64,000 nucleotides of DNA from the NCBI RefSeq assembly GCF_947497935.1, contig NZ_CANMIO010000013.1, forward strand, positions 58,956 to 122,955. Direction: 5' to 3'. The notes under the pieces are model-generated. The model searched no databases. It saw nothing but the letters and a program-made list of their open reading frames with translations, and was not told the DNA's origin. This document shows positions 36,476 through 46,116 of the stretch, piece by piece. Origin of the DNA: an uncultured Shewanella sp. (GTDB lineage Bacteria; Pseudomonadota; Gammaproteobacteria; Enterobacterales; Shewanellaceae). Positions within the stretch are counted from its first letter, which is position 1, and every line of letters begins with the position of its first letter. The translations under genes and the position numbers were made by a program.

Positions 36476-37036
36476 ATGGACAGTTTACAAAATCACTTTT
36501 TAATCGCTATGCCATCCCTGCAAGACACCTATTTTGAACGTTCATTGATCTATATCTGTGAACACGACGAGAAAGGCGCTATGGGCATAGTGGTCAATAA
36601 GCCCAGTGGCATTATCGTTGACGAGCTTCTAGAGCAGATGGAGCTAAGTGAAGAACCTGAGCCTATTAATACTCTCGCAAGAGAAGTGCTTGCTGGCGGC
36701 CCCGTCAATCCAGAGCGCGGTTTTGTGCTGCATACAACACAAGACTGCTGGAGTAATAGCGATGCAATTACTCCCGAGGTGATGCTAACTACATCCCAAG
36801 ATATCTTGGCCTGTTTAGGCTCAGATAAGGCACCAGAGAAGTTTGTAATCGCACTGGGTTACGCAGGTTGGACTCGTGGCCAATTAGAACAAGAGCTCGC
36901 AGAAAACACTTGGCTATCTATCCCAGCAAGCCCTGAGTTACTGTTTGACATCGAGCATGACAAACGTTGGCAGCTGGCGACTGAGTCTCTGGGATTTGAT
37001 ATCTGGCAGCTATCTCAACATGCTGGTCACGCATAA
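36476..37036 (+). CDS. yqgE: YqgE/AlgH family protein (UPF0301)
   Basis: 186 aa, normal size. Conserved start [20 protein letters not shown], with [14 protein letters not shown] near residue 32 and [16 protein letters not shown] near 74. I use ATG at 36476, preceded by GGAAA; an ATG four codons upstream is in frame. Precedes ruvX by 38 bp, the widespread yqgE-ruvX pair. Function is unsettled (named AlgH for a Pseudomonas alginate phenotype). Confidence 0.92.
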   Translation: MDSLQNHFLIAMPSLQDTYFERSLIYICEHDEKGAMGIVVNKPSGIIVDELLEQMELSEEPEPINTLAREVLAGGPVNPERGFVLHTTQDCWSNSDAITPEVMLTTSQDILACLGSDKAPEKFVIALGYAGWTRGQLEQELAENTWLSIPASPELLFDIEHDKRWQLATESLGFDIWQLSQHAGHA

Positions 37037-37074
37037 ATACCGCCTTTTAGCGGCATAGAATAGGAAAGACAAAG

Positions 37075-37500
37075 ATGGGCGATAAAAGCGTCTTAGGCTT
37101 TGATTACGGCACCAAGAGTATCGGCATCGCTATTGGACAAGAGCTTACCGCAAGCGCTAGACCACTGCTGTCGATAAAGGCTGTAGACGGGATCCCTAAG
37201 TGGGAAGAGATTGGCGCACTCATTACCGAGTGGAAACCCGATCTTGTGGTTGTTGGCTTACCTCTTAATATGGACGGTACCGAGCAAGAGATGACCCAAA
37301 GAGCGCGCAAGTTTGCCAATCGCTTAAGTGGTCGCTTTGGCGTAAAAGTTGAGACTCAAGACGAACGTCTCACCACCGCTGACGCTAAAGCAAGGCTGTT
37401 TGAGATGGGTGGCTACAAGGCACTGACTAAGGGACAGGTTGATGCCATGTCTGCAGTACTGATTGTTGAAAGCTACTTTGAAAATCAGTACGGCGACTAA
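37075..37500 (+). CDS. ruvX: RuvX/YqgF RNase H-fold nuclease (Holliday junction or pre-16S processing)
   Basis: 141 aa. RNase H-like active-site motifs: [16 protein letters not shown] (first Asp, residue 8), [16 protein letters not shown], and [17 protein letters not shown] (Asp/Glu near 100). SD AGGAAAG precedes the ATG. YqgF is essential in E. coli, where 16S rRNA 5' processing is its best supported role. Its stop codon abuts a two-mismatch copy of the MITE terminal motif. Confidence 0.94.
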   Translation: MGDKSVLGFDYGTKSIGIAIGQELTASARPLLSIKAVDGIPKWEEIGALITEWKPDLVVVGLPLNMDGTEQEMTQRARKFANRLSGRFGVKVETQDERLTTADAKARLFEMGGYKALTKGQVDAMSAVLIVESYFENQYGD

Positions 37501-37576
37501 TATTAATCAGTATAAGAAGAGGCTTACCCTCAATACTGGTAAGTTAAGACCAAACCTGATCCACCAACAAAAAACG

Positions 37577-37603
37577 AAGAACCCAGCACTAGCTGGGTTC
37601 TTT
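37577..37603 (+). terminator. Terminator of yqgE-ruvX
   Basis: AAGAACCCAGC and GCTGGGTTCTT pair (loop ACTA), followed by TGCTTTG. The T-run is short but the stem is strong. Confidence 0.8.
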
Positions 37604-37657
37604 GCTTTGAAAGCGATTTACCACGAAGCGCTCTCTTCGTTTGCTCTAAAAACACAC

Positions 37658-38671
37658 CTAAATGTGCGGCTTAACGATATTCGCCATCATTTGAATATGT
37701 GCATCATCGTCATTAAGCGCGGCAATATAGCGATAGTTCTCACCACCCGCCTGTTCAAAGATCTCACGGTTTTCGCCAGCGATCTCTTCAAGCGTTTCTA
37801 GGCAATCTGCACTAAAGGCCGGACATACCACAGCGATGTCTTTAATCCCCTGTCCTGGTAAGGCTTCCATGGTGGCATCGGTATAAGGCGTAAGCCACTT
37901 GGCTTTACCGAAACGAGATTGGAAGGTGGTCATATACTGCTCTTCAGTTAACCCAAGCTTCTCGACCACCAGCTTAGTGGTCTTCATACAGAAACAATAA
38001 TAGGGATCGCCCAAGTGCAAGTTACGCTCCGGCATGCCATGGTATGACAGCACTAATTTTTGCGGCTGACCATTAAGCTCAAAATCTTTAGCAATCGATG
38101 CGGCGAGAGCATCAATAAAGTCAGGGTGATCATGATAGGTATTGATAAAGTGTAACGCAGGCAGGTAACGCCACTGAGCCAGCTCTTTGGCGATTGCATC
38201 GAAAGCCGACGCCGTTGTTGGCGCCGAGTATTGGGGGTACAGAGGCAATACCACCATCTTGTCTATGCCCTCTTTATGCATCCTTTGCAGCGTCGATGAC
38301 ACCGACGGCTGACCATATCGCATGCAAAAATCTACCGAAACATCTTCGTCAGCCTTGTCAAAATGCTGCGCCAGTTTTTGGGCTTGGCGACGAGTAATAT
38401 CCATCAGAGGCGAACCTTGCTCGGTCCACACCTGTTTGTAAAGCGCCGCCGACTTTGCCGGGCGTACACGTAAGATAATACCGTGCAAGATAAGCATCCA
38501 AACGAGTTTTGGGATCTCAACTACACGGGGGTCAGCTAGAAACTCCGCCAAATAACGCCTGACCGCCGGTGCGGTGGGCTCATCTGGTGTGCCTAGGTTA
38601 ACTAATAACACCCCCGTCTTGCCACGCTGCTGGTGGCCGACTTCCTTGGTTAGTCCTAAATACTTAGCCAA
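37658..38671 (-). CDS. hemH: Ferrochelatase
   Basis: Inserts Fe2+ into protoporphyrin IX, the last step of heme synthesis. 337 aa. Motifs: GVLLVNLGTPDEPTAPAVRRYL near residue 20, the metal-binding His in LSYHGMPERNLHLGDPYYC near 210-230, and VVCPAFSADCLETLEEI (Glu) near 285. High heme demand from multiheme cytochromes fits this organism. Monocistronic. A TAATCATT stretch 30 bp upstream is too weak to call a Fur box. Confidence 0.95.
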   Translation of the reverse strand: MAKYLGLTKEVGHQQRGKTGVLLVNLGTPDEPTAPAVRRYLAEFLADPRVVEIPKLVWMLILHGIILRVRPAKSAALYKQVWTEQGSPLMDITRRQAQKLAQHFDKADEDVSVDFCMRYGQPSVSSTLQRMHKEGIDKMVVLPLYPQYSAPTTASAFDAIAKELAQWRYLPALHFINTYHDHPDFIDALAASIAKDFELNGQPQKLVLSYHGMPERNLHLGDPYYCFCMKTTKLVVEKLGLTEEQYMTTFQSRFGKAKWLTPYTDATMEALPGQGIKDIAVVCPAFSADCLETLEEIAGENREIFEQAGGENYRYIAALNDDDAHIQMMANIVKPHI

Positions 38672-38754
38672 GATAACTCCTTAACTTAAAATTATATTTA
38701 TAATCATTGCCGATACGCTTTACTCAGCTTTGAGATCAATGCCATTCGAAAAAA

Positions 38755-38785
38755 AACAGGCAATAGAGTCTATTGCCTGTTTTTC
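38755..38785. terminator. Bidirectional terminator pilU / hemH upstream
   Basis: AAACAGGCAATAGA and TCTATTGCCTGTTT pair almost perfectly; a T-run follows on both strands. It ends the minus-strand pilT-pilU unit. Confidence 0.88.
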
Positions 38786-38799
38786 AATCCCATCTCAAT

Positions 38800-39912
38800 T
38801 TAATCTAAATTAAGTGTGACTCCATCCATAGAGCTGGTGCTAGTCGTATCAGAGCTTTGTAACTTGATCATCAGTCGCAGATCGTTTGGTGAATCCGCAT
38901 GATGCAATGCATCGGCATAGCTGATCTCACCGTCGCTATAAAGTTTCAGTAAGGCTTGGTCGAACGTCTGCATCCCCTGCTCATTCGATTTAGCCATGGT
39001 ATCTTTAAGAGAGTGCAGCTCATTCTTCGCGATCAAACTGGCCACACGCGGCGTATTAATCAATACCTCAATCGCCGCACGTCTTCCAGTGCCATCACTC
39101 TTGGGCACAAGTTGCTGCGCCACAATACCGCGCAAGTTTAACGACAAATCGAACAGCAACTGATGGTGTTTACTCTCCGGCACTAAGTGCATGATGCGGT
39201 CGAGCGCTTGGTTAGCATTGTTAGCGTGCAAGGTCGCCATACAGAGGTGACCCGTTTCGGCAAATGACAGGGCAAACTCCATGGTTTCTTGGCTACGAAT
39301 TTCACCAATCAAAATCACATCTGGCGCCTGACGCAGTGAGCTTTTAAGCGCCGCATCGAAAGACTCAGTATCGATACCCACTTCACGCTGAGTGATAATG
39401 CTTTGTCTATGGTCGTGAACAAATTCCACCGGATCTTCAATCGTCAAAATATGACCACGAGCATGGGTATTACGATAACCCACCAGTGCCGCAAGTGAGG
39501 TCGACTTACCGGTTCCGGTACCACCGACCATAATCACTAGGCCACGCTTACTCATCACAAGATCTTTTAGGATGGGCGGCAACATCAAGTCATCGACTTC
39601 AGGGATCTGAGTCTCGATACGGCGCATCACGCAACCTGGTGACTCACGCTGCCAAAAGGCACTGACACGGAATCGACCAAAATCTTTCGCCGAAAACGCA
39701 AAGTTGCACTCACGAGACTCATGAAACTCCTGCTTTTGCACGTCCGTCATCAATGATTCAACAAAATCCAAAGACTGAGCAGGAGTAAAAGCATTCTCAC
39801 CTAAGGGGCGCAGCTCACCATCAACCTTAGCGCTAGGCGGAAAGCCGGCGGTTATAAATAGATCCGAGGCTTTACGCTCAATCATCACCTTTAGAAAAGG
39901 ACGAACATCCAT
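38800..39912 (-). CDS. pilU: Type IV pilus retraction ATPase PilU
   Basis: PilT paralogue that aids pilus retraction in complex with PilT. 370 aa. Walker A GGTGTGKSTSLAAL near residue 130, the Asp box (ILTIEDPVEFVHDHRQS), Walker B (PDVILIGEIRSQETMEFAL) and the His box (GHLCMATLHANNANQ). Lacks the exact AIRNLIRE motif of PilT. 37 bp downstream of pilT, same operon. Confidence 0.95.
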   Translation of the reverse strand: MDVRPFLKVMIERKASDLFITAGFPPSAKVDGELRPLGENAFTPAQSLDFVESLMTDVQKQEFHESRECNFAFSAKDFGRFRVSAFWQRESPGCVMRRIETQIPEVDDLMLPPILKDLVMSKRGLVIMVGGTGTGKSTSLAALVGYRNTHARGHILTIEDPVEFVHDHRQSIITQREVGIDTESFDAALKSSLRQAPDVILIGEIRSQETMEFALSFAETGHLCMATLHANNANQALDRIMHLVPESKHHQLLFDLSLNLRGIVAQQLVPKSDGTGRRAAIEVLINTPRVASLIAKNELHSLKDTMAKSNEQGMQTFDQALLKLYSDGEISYADALHHADSPNDLRLMIKLQSSDTTSTSSMDGVTLNLD

Positions 39913-39949
39913 AGACTAACTATCCCTATTACTTATTACTTGTGACTTA

Positions 39950-40987
39950 TTAGAAGTTTGCTTGCTTATTCGAACTCTTAGACATGGCATCTTCACGGGT
40001 GATCTGCCCACGGTTAACCAAATTCTGTAAACACTGGTCAAGCGTCTGCATGCCGTGAGCCATACCCGTTTGGATTGCCGAATACATCTGCGCGACCTTA
40101 TCTTCACGAATAAGGTTTCGAATCGCAGGTGTTCCCATCATGATCTCGTGAGCTGCCACACGACCGCCGCCTACTTTCTTAATCAGGGTCTGTGAAATAA
40201 CCGCCTGCAGAGATTCTGATAACATAGTTCTGACCATGCCCTTTTCACCTTCAGGGAATACATCGACCACACGGTCAATGGTTTTAGCCGCTGACGTGGT
40301 GTGCAAGGTGCCAAATACTAAGTGACCGGTTTCAGCCGCCGTCATCGCCAATCTAATGGTTTCAAGATCTCGCATTTCACCAACGAGGATCACGTCAGGA
40401 TCTTCACGCAGTGCACTTCTCAGTGCGGCATTAAAGCTATGAGTATGGCGATGCACCTCACGTTGGTTAATCAAACACTGCTTATTTTGATGTACAAATT
40501 CTATCGGATCTTCAATCGTCAAAATGTGGTCGTGGCGATTTTCGTTCACATAATCGATCATCGCCGCCAAGGTAGTACTCTTACCCGAGCCTGTAGGACC
40601 TGTGACTAAGACTAAACCACGAGGGAAACTTGAGATTTTCTTGAAGATCTCCGGCGCACCTAACTGCTCAAGGCTCAAGATGTCACTAGGAATGGTACGG
40701 AAAACCGCCGCCGCACCACGAGACTGGTTAAAGGCGTTAACACGAAAGCGCGCAAGACCCGGCACTTCAAACGAGAAATCTATCTCTAAGTGCTCTTCAT
40801 AATCCTTACGCTGCTTATCGTTCATGATGTCATAGACTAAGCTATGTACACCTTGGTGGTCTAAAGCGGGTAAATTTATCTTTCTCACTTCACCATCAAC
40901 ACGGATCATGGGAGAAACACCCGCTGAAAGGTGTAGATCTGACGCATTGTGTTTTACACTAAAGGCAAGTAACTCTGTGATTTCCAT
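39950..40987 (-). CDS. pilT: Type IV pilus twitching motility ATPase PilT
   Basis: Hexameric ATPase that drives pilus retraction. 345 aa. Walker A GPTGSGKSTTLAAMIDYV near residue 131, Asp box ILTIEDPIEFVHQNKQ, Walker B PDVILVGEMRDLETIRLA, His box GHLVFGTLHTTSAAKT and the C-terminal retraction motif PAIRNLIREDKV. ATG at 40987 gives the standard start MEITELLAFSVKHNASDLH; the frame continues open upstream into yggS territory without similarity. Divergent from yggS, 35 bp apart. Confidence 0.96.
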   Translation of the reverse strand: MEITELLAFSVKHNASDLHLSAGVSPMIRVDGEVRKINLPALDHQGVHSLVYDIMNDKQRKDYEEHLEIDFSFEVPGLARFRVNAFNQSRGAAAVFRTIPSDILSLEQLGAPEIFKKISSFPRGLVLVTGPTGSGKSTTLAAMIDYVNENRHDHILTIEDPIEFVHQNKQCLINQREVHRHTHSFNAALRSALREDPDVILVGEMRDLETIRLAMTAAETGHLVFGTLHTTSAAKTIDRVVDVFPEGEKGMVRTMLSESLQAVISQTLIKKVGGGRVAAHEIMMGTPAIRNLIREDKVAQMYSAIQTGMAHGMQTLDQCLQNLVNRGQITREDAMSKSSNKQANF

Positions 40988-41022
40988 AGTTTGGGATATC
41001 CATTCAACCAAAAACTTACAAC

Positions 41023-41724
41023 ATGACAACAATAACAGACAGACTCGCAATCGCCCATAGTCGGATTGCACAAGCGGCGCAAAATTCTTCTCGCCGAGCA
41101 GAAGATGTACAACTCCTTGCCGTGAGCAAAACAAAACCCAATGAGCAGATCATCCAAGCCTATAATGCAGGACAACGCCGCTTCGGTGAAAACTATGTGC
41201 AAGAGGGCGAATCTAAGATAAATACCCTAAACCAAGAGTTCCCTGATATCGAGTGGCACTTTATCGGTCCACTGCAATCAAATAAAACCAAAGTGGTTGC
41301 GACTTTATTTGACTGGATGCATACCGTTGACCGCGAAAAAATCGCCCAAAGGCTTAATGAGCAACGCCCTGAGTCGATGTCACCGCTAAATGTGTGTATT
41401 CAGGTCAACATCAGCCAAGAAGCGAATAAGTCTGGCGTTGCGGCCTGTGAAGTACAGGCACTAGCTGAGAAGATTGCCCAGATGCCTAAACTCGCATTAC
41501 GCGGTTTGATGGCCATTCCATCGGCCGATGTCGATGAGCAAACGGCCACAAAAGAGATGGCAGCCTTGCAAGCACTGTATAATCAATTGGCTCAAGGTTT
41601 TGCTAGCATAGATACTCTTTCTGTCGGCATGAGTAATGACCTAGAACTTGCCGTTGCCCATGGCTCAACCATGGTGCGTATTGGCAGCGCTATTTTTGGC
41701 GAGCGTGATTACAGCAAGGCATAA
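41023..41724 (+). CDS. yggS: PLP homeostasis protein YggS
   Basis: Single-domain fold-III PLP-binding protein that buffers pyridoxal phosphate and affects amino-acid and keto-acid pools. 233 aa. The PLP lysine is in LLAVSKTKPNEQI near residue 36; FGENYVQEGESKI, WHFIGPLQSNK and LSVGMSNDLELAVAHGSTMVRIGSAIFG complete the family pattern. Starts the yggS-proC-yggT-yggU series. Confidence 0.95.
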   Translation: MTTITDRLAIAHSRIAQAAQNSSRRAEDVQLLAVSKTKPNEQIIQAYNAGQRRFGENYVQEGESKINTLNQEFPDIEWHFIGPLQSNKTKVVATLFDWMHTVDREKIAQRLNEQRPESMSPLNVCIQVNISQEANKSGVAACEVQALAEKIAQMPKLALRGLMAIPSADVDEQTATKEMAALQALYNQLAQGFASIDTLSVGMSNDLELAVAHGSTMVRIGSAIFGERDYSKA

Positions 41725-41893
41725 ACGATACCAGACCGATTTAGTAGCAATATGAAAATTGTTTAATAACATTAAACTCGTATTGCTCTTACTCGGCCAA
41801 ATATTAATGGGTAAAATAGCGCTTACTGAAATAGCACTTAATATTAGTGCAAAAGATATTCGGTGCAGCTAACTAAAACAAAAAGAGATCTCC

Positions 41894-42712
41894 ATGACAC
41901 AGAAGAAAGTATGCTTTATTGGCGCAGGCAATATGACCCGCAGTATCGTCAGCGGCTTAGTAAAAAGCGGCTACAACCCAGAGCTAATCGAAGCCACGAA
42001 TCCAAGCCAACCTAAGCTCGATGCCATGGTCAAAGACTTCGGTATTAAGGTATCGAATAACAATTTAGATGCTGCGCAAGCAGCCGATGTTATCGTTCTC
42101 GGCGTGAAACCACACCTGATGCAAGTGGTCGGTGAAGAGCTAAGCGGTCTGGATCTTTCTAAAAAACTGATTATCACCATAGCCGCAGGCGTCACAGCCA
42201 AGCGTTATAGCGATTATTTTAAGCAAGAGATCAAACTAATACGCACTATGCCTAATACTCCCACCCAAATAGGTGTAGGCTTGACAGGGCTTTATGCGGG
42301 CGATGAAATATCAGCTGAGCAAAAAGCCATTTGCGAGACCTTAATGGCGACGGGCGGCGAAATAGTCTGGGTCAGTAAGGAAGATGAGTTAAACCAAGTG
42401 ATCGCACTGGCGGGTAGCTCTCCGGCCTATTTCTTCCTATTTTTAGAATCTATGGTGGAAAGTGCTGTCAAAGGCGGTATGTCTGAAGTCACCGCGAGAG
42501 AGATGGCACAGCAAGCAGCACTAGGTGCGGCCTTGATGGTCAAGCAAAACCCTGATGTGAGCCTTGCTCAGCTTAGAGCAAACGTAACATCAAAAGGCGG
42601 CACAACGGCGCAGGCGGTTGAGACGTTTGAAAAAGGTGATTTAAGAGGTCTGGTCGATAATGCAATGAATAACTGTATCGCCCGCGCCGAAGAGATGGCT
42701 AAGCAGTACTAG
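41894..42712 (+). CDS. proC: Pyrroline-5-carboxylate reductase
   Basis: Reduces pyrroline-5-carboxylate to proline with NAD(P)H. 272 aa. N-terminal Rossmann motif CFIGAGNMTRSIVSGLV, then RTMPNTPTQIGVGLTGLYAG near residue 117, and the C-terminal signature SPAYFFLFLESMVESAVKGG to TSKGGTTAQAVETFE. SD AGAGATC precedes the ATG. 35 bp upstream of yggT. Confidence 0.96.
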   Translation: MTQKKVCFIGAGNMTRSIVSGLVKSGYNPELIEATNPSQPKLDAMVKDFGIKVSNNNLDAAQAADVIVLGVKPHLMQVVGEELSGLDLSKKLIITIAAGVTAKRYSDYFKQEIKLIRTMPNTPTQIGVGLTGLYAGDEISAEQKAICETLMATGGEIVWVSKEDELNQVIALAGSSPAYFFLFLESMVESAVKGGMSEVTAREMAQQAALGAALMVKQNPDVSLAQLRANVTSKGGTTAQAVETFEKGDLRGLVDNAMNNCIARAEEMAKQY

Positions 42713-42747
42713 TTTTTAAATTTAACTTGAACAAGTAGAGTAAATAA

Positions 42748-43296
42748 ATGAATGCATTTAGTTTTCTAGTAAGTACGGTATTCGATCTATACCTGATGGT
42801 CGTGGTGTTACGGATCTGGCTACAACTCGCTAGAGCCGATTTTTATAACCCTTTCAGTCAGTTTATCGTCAAGGCCACTCACCCAATTGTGGGTCCTATG
42901 CGCCGAGTATTACCATCATTTGGCAGTTTCGATACAGCCTCTTTCGTACTCGCGATAACCGTTGTGGTGCTTAAGTTTGTTATCTTAAGCCTGATGGCTG
43001 GTGCGGCAATCAATGTACCGACCTTACTGCTTGTCTCTTTAGTTTCTGTGATAAAAGAAGCCGGCGTACTGCTATTCTGGATGCTGATCCTACGTGCGAT
43101 TTTAAGCTGGGTAAGCCAAGGTAGTAACCCAATCGAAATGGTCATGGGCCAGTTAACTGAGCCGTTGCTTGCGCCAATCCGCCGTATTTTGCCACCAATG
43201 GGCGGACTAGACTTATCACTGCTAGTGATGATGATTATTCTTAACTTCGTTAATATCTTGCTAGCGCAATACATACCATTCTGGGCTAACGTATAG
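42748..43296 (+). CDS. yggT: YggT family membrane protein
   Basis: 182 aa with two YggT repeats, each a pair of membrane helices ending in a proline/arginine motif: [18 protein letters not shown] near residues 47-64 and [19 protein letters not shown] near 135-153. Linked to osmotic and membrane homeostasis in related bacteria; the precise function is not established. Its stop overlaps the GTG of yggU. Confidence 0.93.
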   Translation: MNAFSFLVSTVFDLYLMVVVLRIWLQLARADFYNPFSQFIVKATHPIVGPMRRVLPSFGSFDTASFVLAITVVVLKFVILSLMAGAAINVPTLLLVSLVSVIKEAGVLLFWMLILRAILSWVSQGSNPIEMVMGQLTEPLLAPIRRILPPMGGLDLSLLVMMIILNFVNILLAQYIPFWANV

Positions 43297-43583
43297 TGAC
43301 ACCAGCCATAATGCAGCAGGGCGACCTGCTGCTTCAACTCTATATTCAGCCTAAAGCCAGTCGCGACCAAATAGTTGGCTTACATGGCGAAGAGATTAAA
43401 ATCGCCATTACTGCGCCCCCTGTAGACGGCAAGGCCAACGCCCATCTGACTAAGTACCTATCGAAAGCCTTTAAAGTCCCTAAAGGGGATATCGAAATAA
43501 CTAAAGGCCAGATGGGACGCCACAAGCAAGTTAGAATCACCGCACCTAAGCTTATCCCCGATGAAGTACAAAACCTTTTGTAA
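43296..43583 (+). CDS. yggU: DUF167 protein YggU
   Basis: 95 aa. Family motif [21 protein letters not shown] near residues 14-34 (contains PKASR) and [19 protein letters not shown] near 42-60. Begins with GTG whose G is the last base of the yggT stop (translational coupling). Function unknown. Confidence 0.92.
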   Translation: MTPAIMQQGDLLLQLYIQPKASRDQIVGLHGEEIKIAITAPPVDGKANAHLTKYLSKAFKVPKGDIEITKGQMGRHKQVRITAPKLIPDEVQNLL

Positions 43584-43666
43584 CCTTATAGTTATAAGAT
43601 GTTTAAGGCGTTAAGCTCAACTAAGCTCTATACTGTTAACAAGATATCTTCCTAAGGAAAACGAAT

Positions 43667-44101
43667 ATGGTCCGTTCTTTAACCATGATGCTAATGCTCT
43701 GTTTTTGCCTAAGCAGCAACGCATTTGCCGAGCAGAAAGAAAAAGTAGGTAACTACGATATCCACTATGTTGCCCTTAGCAGCACCTTTTTAACCCCAAG
43801 TATTGCCAAGTCTTATGGCATCAAGCGTAGTAGCTACACGGGTATAATTAATATTGCCGTGCTCGATACCAGCGTTAAGGGTAACCCTGCGGTACCCGTT
43901 GAGATTTCAGGCGTCGCCAATAATTTACTCGATGCCAGAATCGACTTAAAGTTTAGAGAAATTCGTGAAGGCGACTCTATCTATTACATCGCCGAAGTCC
44001 CTTACCGTGACGATCAAGAGATCAACTTTAAAATCGCAGTCAAGTACGGTAAAAAGCTCAACACCACACTTAAGTTTAAACAGAAGTTCTACGTCGAATA
44101 A
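43667..44101 (+). CDS. DUF4426 periplasmic protein
   Basis: 144 aa with a cleavable signal peptide (MLMLCFCLSSNAFA). The mature part starts EQKEKVGNYDIHYVALSST and is one beta-rich domain typical of DUF4426, always near this yggT/rdgB cluster in Shewanella and Vibrio relatives. A strong terminator follows. Function unknown. Confidence 0.9.
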   Translation: MVRSLTMMLMLCFCLSSNAFAEQKEKVGNYDIHYVALSSTFLTPSIAKSYGIKRSSYTGIINIAVLDTSVKGNPAVPVEISGVANNLLDARIDLKFREIREGDSIYYIAEVPYRDDQEINFKIAVKYGKKLNTTLKFKQKFYVE

Positions 44102-44123
44102 TCTTAAGTAAAATCGAACATAC

Positions 44124-44147
44124 AGGGGCCTAGCGCCCCTATTTTTG
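44124..44147 (+). terminator. Terminator after DUF4426 gene
   Basis: GGGGC and GCCCC pair around CTAGC, followed by TATTTTTG. Separates yggS-DUF4426 from rdgB-hemW. Confidence 0.78.
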
Positions 44148-44225
44148 TAACGTTAACTCTATCGAAAATCCCGTATCTCGGCTATTATTGCCGCCATTAT
44201 TTTCAGACTCATCTACAGGCATCCC

Positions 44226-44825
44226 ATGAATCAAATCGTCCTTGCTAGCGGCAACAAAGGTAAACTCAAAGAATTTTCTGAATTGATGGCCGATTTCGGC
44301 GTTGAGATTTTGGCTCAAAGCGAATTGAACGTAGCTGAAGTACCAGAAACTGGCACCACATTTGTTGAAAATGCCATTATTAAAGCGAGAAATGCAGCTG
44401 AAGTTACTGGTCATGCAGCCATTGCCGATGACTCGGGCCTAGAAGTTGATTTCTTGCAAGGCGCACCCGGTATTTACTCGGCGCGTTATGCCGGCGAAGG
44501 TGCTAAAGATGAGCAGAATTACACAAAACTATTAACTGCCCTTGAAGGCCAAACACAGCGTAGCGCTCGCTTTCAGTGTGTATTGGTTTATATGCGTCAT
44601 GCTAAAGACCCAACTCCAATCATCTGCCAAGCGTCATGGGAAGGCACTATTGGTTTTGCTGCGCAAGGCGAAAACGGCCACGGTTACGATCCTATCTTTA
44701 TCCCTGCAGAGCACGAGTGTGCTGCAGCAGAGCTAAGCAGTGATGAGAAGAATAAGCTAAGCCATCGCGGTAAGGCGTTGGTACTGTTAATCGAAGCTAT
44801 GAAGCAACAAGGTATCTTTAACTAA
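44226..44825 (+). CDS. rdgB: XTP/dITP pyrophosphatase RdgB
   Basis: Removes non-canonical purine nucleotides (ITP, dITP, XTP) to keep them out of DNA. 199 aa. Motifs: LASGNKGKLKEFSELM (substrate site), ETGTTFVENAIIKARNAAE, and ADDSGLEVDFLQGAPGIYSA (catalytic Asp). GYDPIFIPAEH and LSHRGKAL close the pocket. The stop overlaps the hemW start (TAATG). Confidence 0.96.
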   Translation: MNQIVLASGNKGKLKEFSELMADFGVEILAQSELNVAEVPETGTTFVENAIIKARNAAEVTGHAAIADDSGLEVDFLQGAPGIYSARYAGEGAKDEQNYTKLLTALEGQTQRSARFQCVLVYMRHAKDPTPIICQASWEGTIGFAAQGENGHGYDPIFIPAEHECAAAELSSDEKNKLSHRGKALVLLIEAMKQQGIFN

Positions 44826-45961
44826 TGTTAACCCTGCCACCGTTAAGCCTTTATATTCATATTCCTTGGTGCGTACAGAAGTGCCCATACTGCGACTTCA
44901 ATTCCCATGGCCAACATGGTGAACTGCCGCAAACAGAATATGTCGATGCACTGATAAAAGATCTCAAGCAAGATCTGCATTACGTGCAAGGTAGACGTTT
45001 ACATACAATTTTTATCGGTGGCGGTACCCCCTCTCTGTTCGATGCCGCGCAGATTGGCCGCTTATTAACTGAGGTCGATAAGCTTATCCCTTTTAGCGAC
45101 AATATCGAAATCACCATGGAGGCCAACCCAGGTACGCTAGAGCATGATGATTTCGAGGCCTATTGCCAGGCGGGCGTGACCCGTCTTTCAATCGGAGTTC
45201 AGAGCTTCTCAAGTGACAAGCTCAACTTACTCGGGCGTATTCACAATAAAGACGAAGCGCATATTGCCGCCCAAAAGGCTAAAACCTCTGGCTACCAGAG
45301 CTTTAACTTAGACTTGATGCACGGCCTGCCAAACCAAAGTTTTGATGAAGCTCTTAGCGACATTGAGACCGCGGCAGAGCTTGCTCCGCCTCACCTGTCT
45401 TGGTATCAGCTAACGATTGAGCCTAATACTCTGTTTCACTCTAAGCCGCCACAACTTCCTGATGATGAAAATCTCTGGCAGATCTACGAGCAAGGGCAAA
45501 AGCGTTTAGCTGCTCTGGGTTACCAGCAGTACGAGATCTCGGCTTATGCTAAAGAAGGTTTTCAGTGCCGACATAACCTTAACTATTGGCAGTTTGGTGA
45601 CTACTTAGGAATTGGTTGTGGCGCTCACGGCAAAATAACCCAACTTGATGACAATAAAATTGTCCGCACAGTCAAGATTAAACACCCTAAAGGCTATTTA
45701 GCGGCGGATAACTACACCTATGAAACAACAGAGGTGGTAGAGGAAGACAGAGCCTTAGAGTATCTGATGAACCGCTTGCGCCTAATGAGCCCCATTCCTA
45801 AGCTGGAATTTGAGCAGCGTACAGGTTTAAACAGAGACACCATTAGTGACGGAGTTAAGCAAGGCTGTGCTAAGGGCTTAATGACTGAATCGGATGAACA
45901 CTGGCAGCTAACTAGCAAAGGTCACATGTTCGTCAATGAGTTGCTGTCACAATTCCTATAG
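44825..45961 (+). CDS. hemW: Radical SAM heme chaperone HemW
   Basis: Delivers heme to target proteins; formerly annotated as oxygen-independent coproporphyrinogen III oxidase-like. 378 aa. The radical SAM cluster motif is CVQKCPYCDFNSHG, lacking the extra Cys spacing of HemN. IFIGGGTPSL, ITMEANPGTL and SIGVQSFSSDKLNLLGRIH are SAM-binding strands. The HemN C-terminal domain is present. Coupled to rdgB. Confidence 0.95.
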   Translation: MLTLPPLSLYIHIPWCVQKCPYCDFNSHGQHGELPQTEYVDALIKDLKQDLHYVQGRRLHTIFIGGGTPSLFDAAQIGRLLTEVDKLIPFSDNIEITMEANPGTLEHDDFEAYCQAGVTRLSIGVQSFSSDKLNLLGRIHNKDEAHIAAQKAKTSGYQSFNLDLMHGLPNQSFDEALSDIETAAELAPPHLSWYQLTIEPNTLFHSKPPQLPDDENLWQIYEQGQKRLAALGYQQYEISAYAKEGFQCRHNLNYWQFGDYLGIGCGAHGKITQLDDNKIVRTVKIKHPKGYLAADNYTYETTEVVEEDRALEYLMNRLRLMSPIPKLEFEQRTGLNRDTISDGVKQGCAKGLMTESDEHWQLTSKGHMFVNELLSQFL

Positions 45962-46116
45962 TCAGCATAACAGCTTGCTAATAATCGTTAAGCTACTGAA
46001 TAGATTGATTAACAATCAAAAATTCAGCAACTTAGAAATATTTGCTAACACTTAGATCAAAAAATTAACCGGCGGCTTCTTTAGGATAACAATCATAATT
46101 CTAAGGAAGCCTAAAA

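Noticed and set aside
38690..38720. Fur box upstream of hemH
   Set aside because: TAATCATT alone is too short and lacks a second arm.
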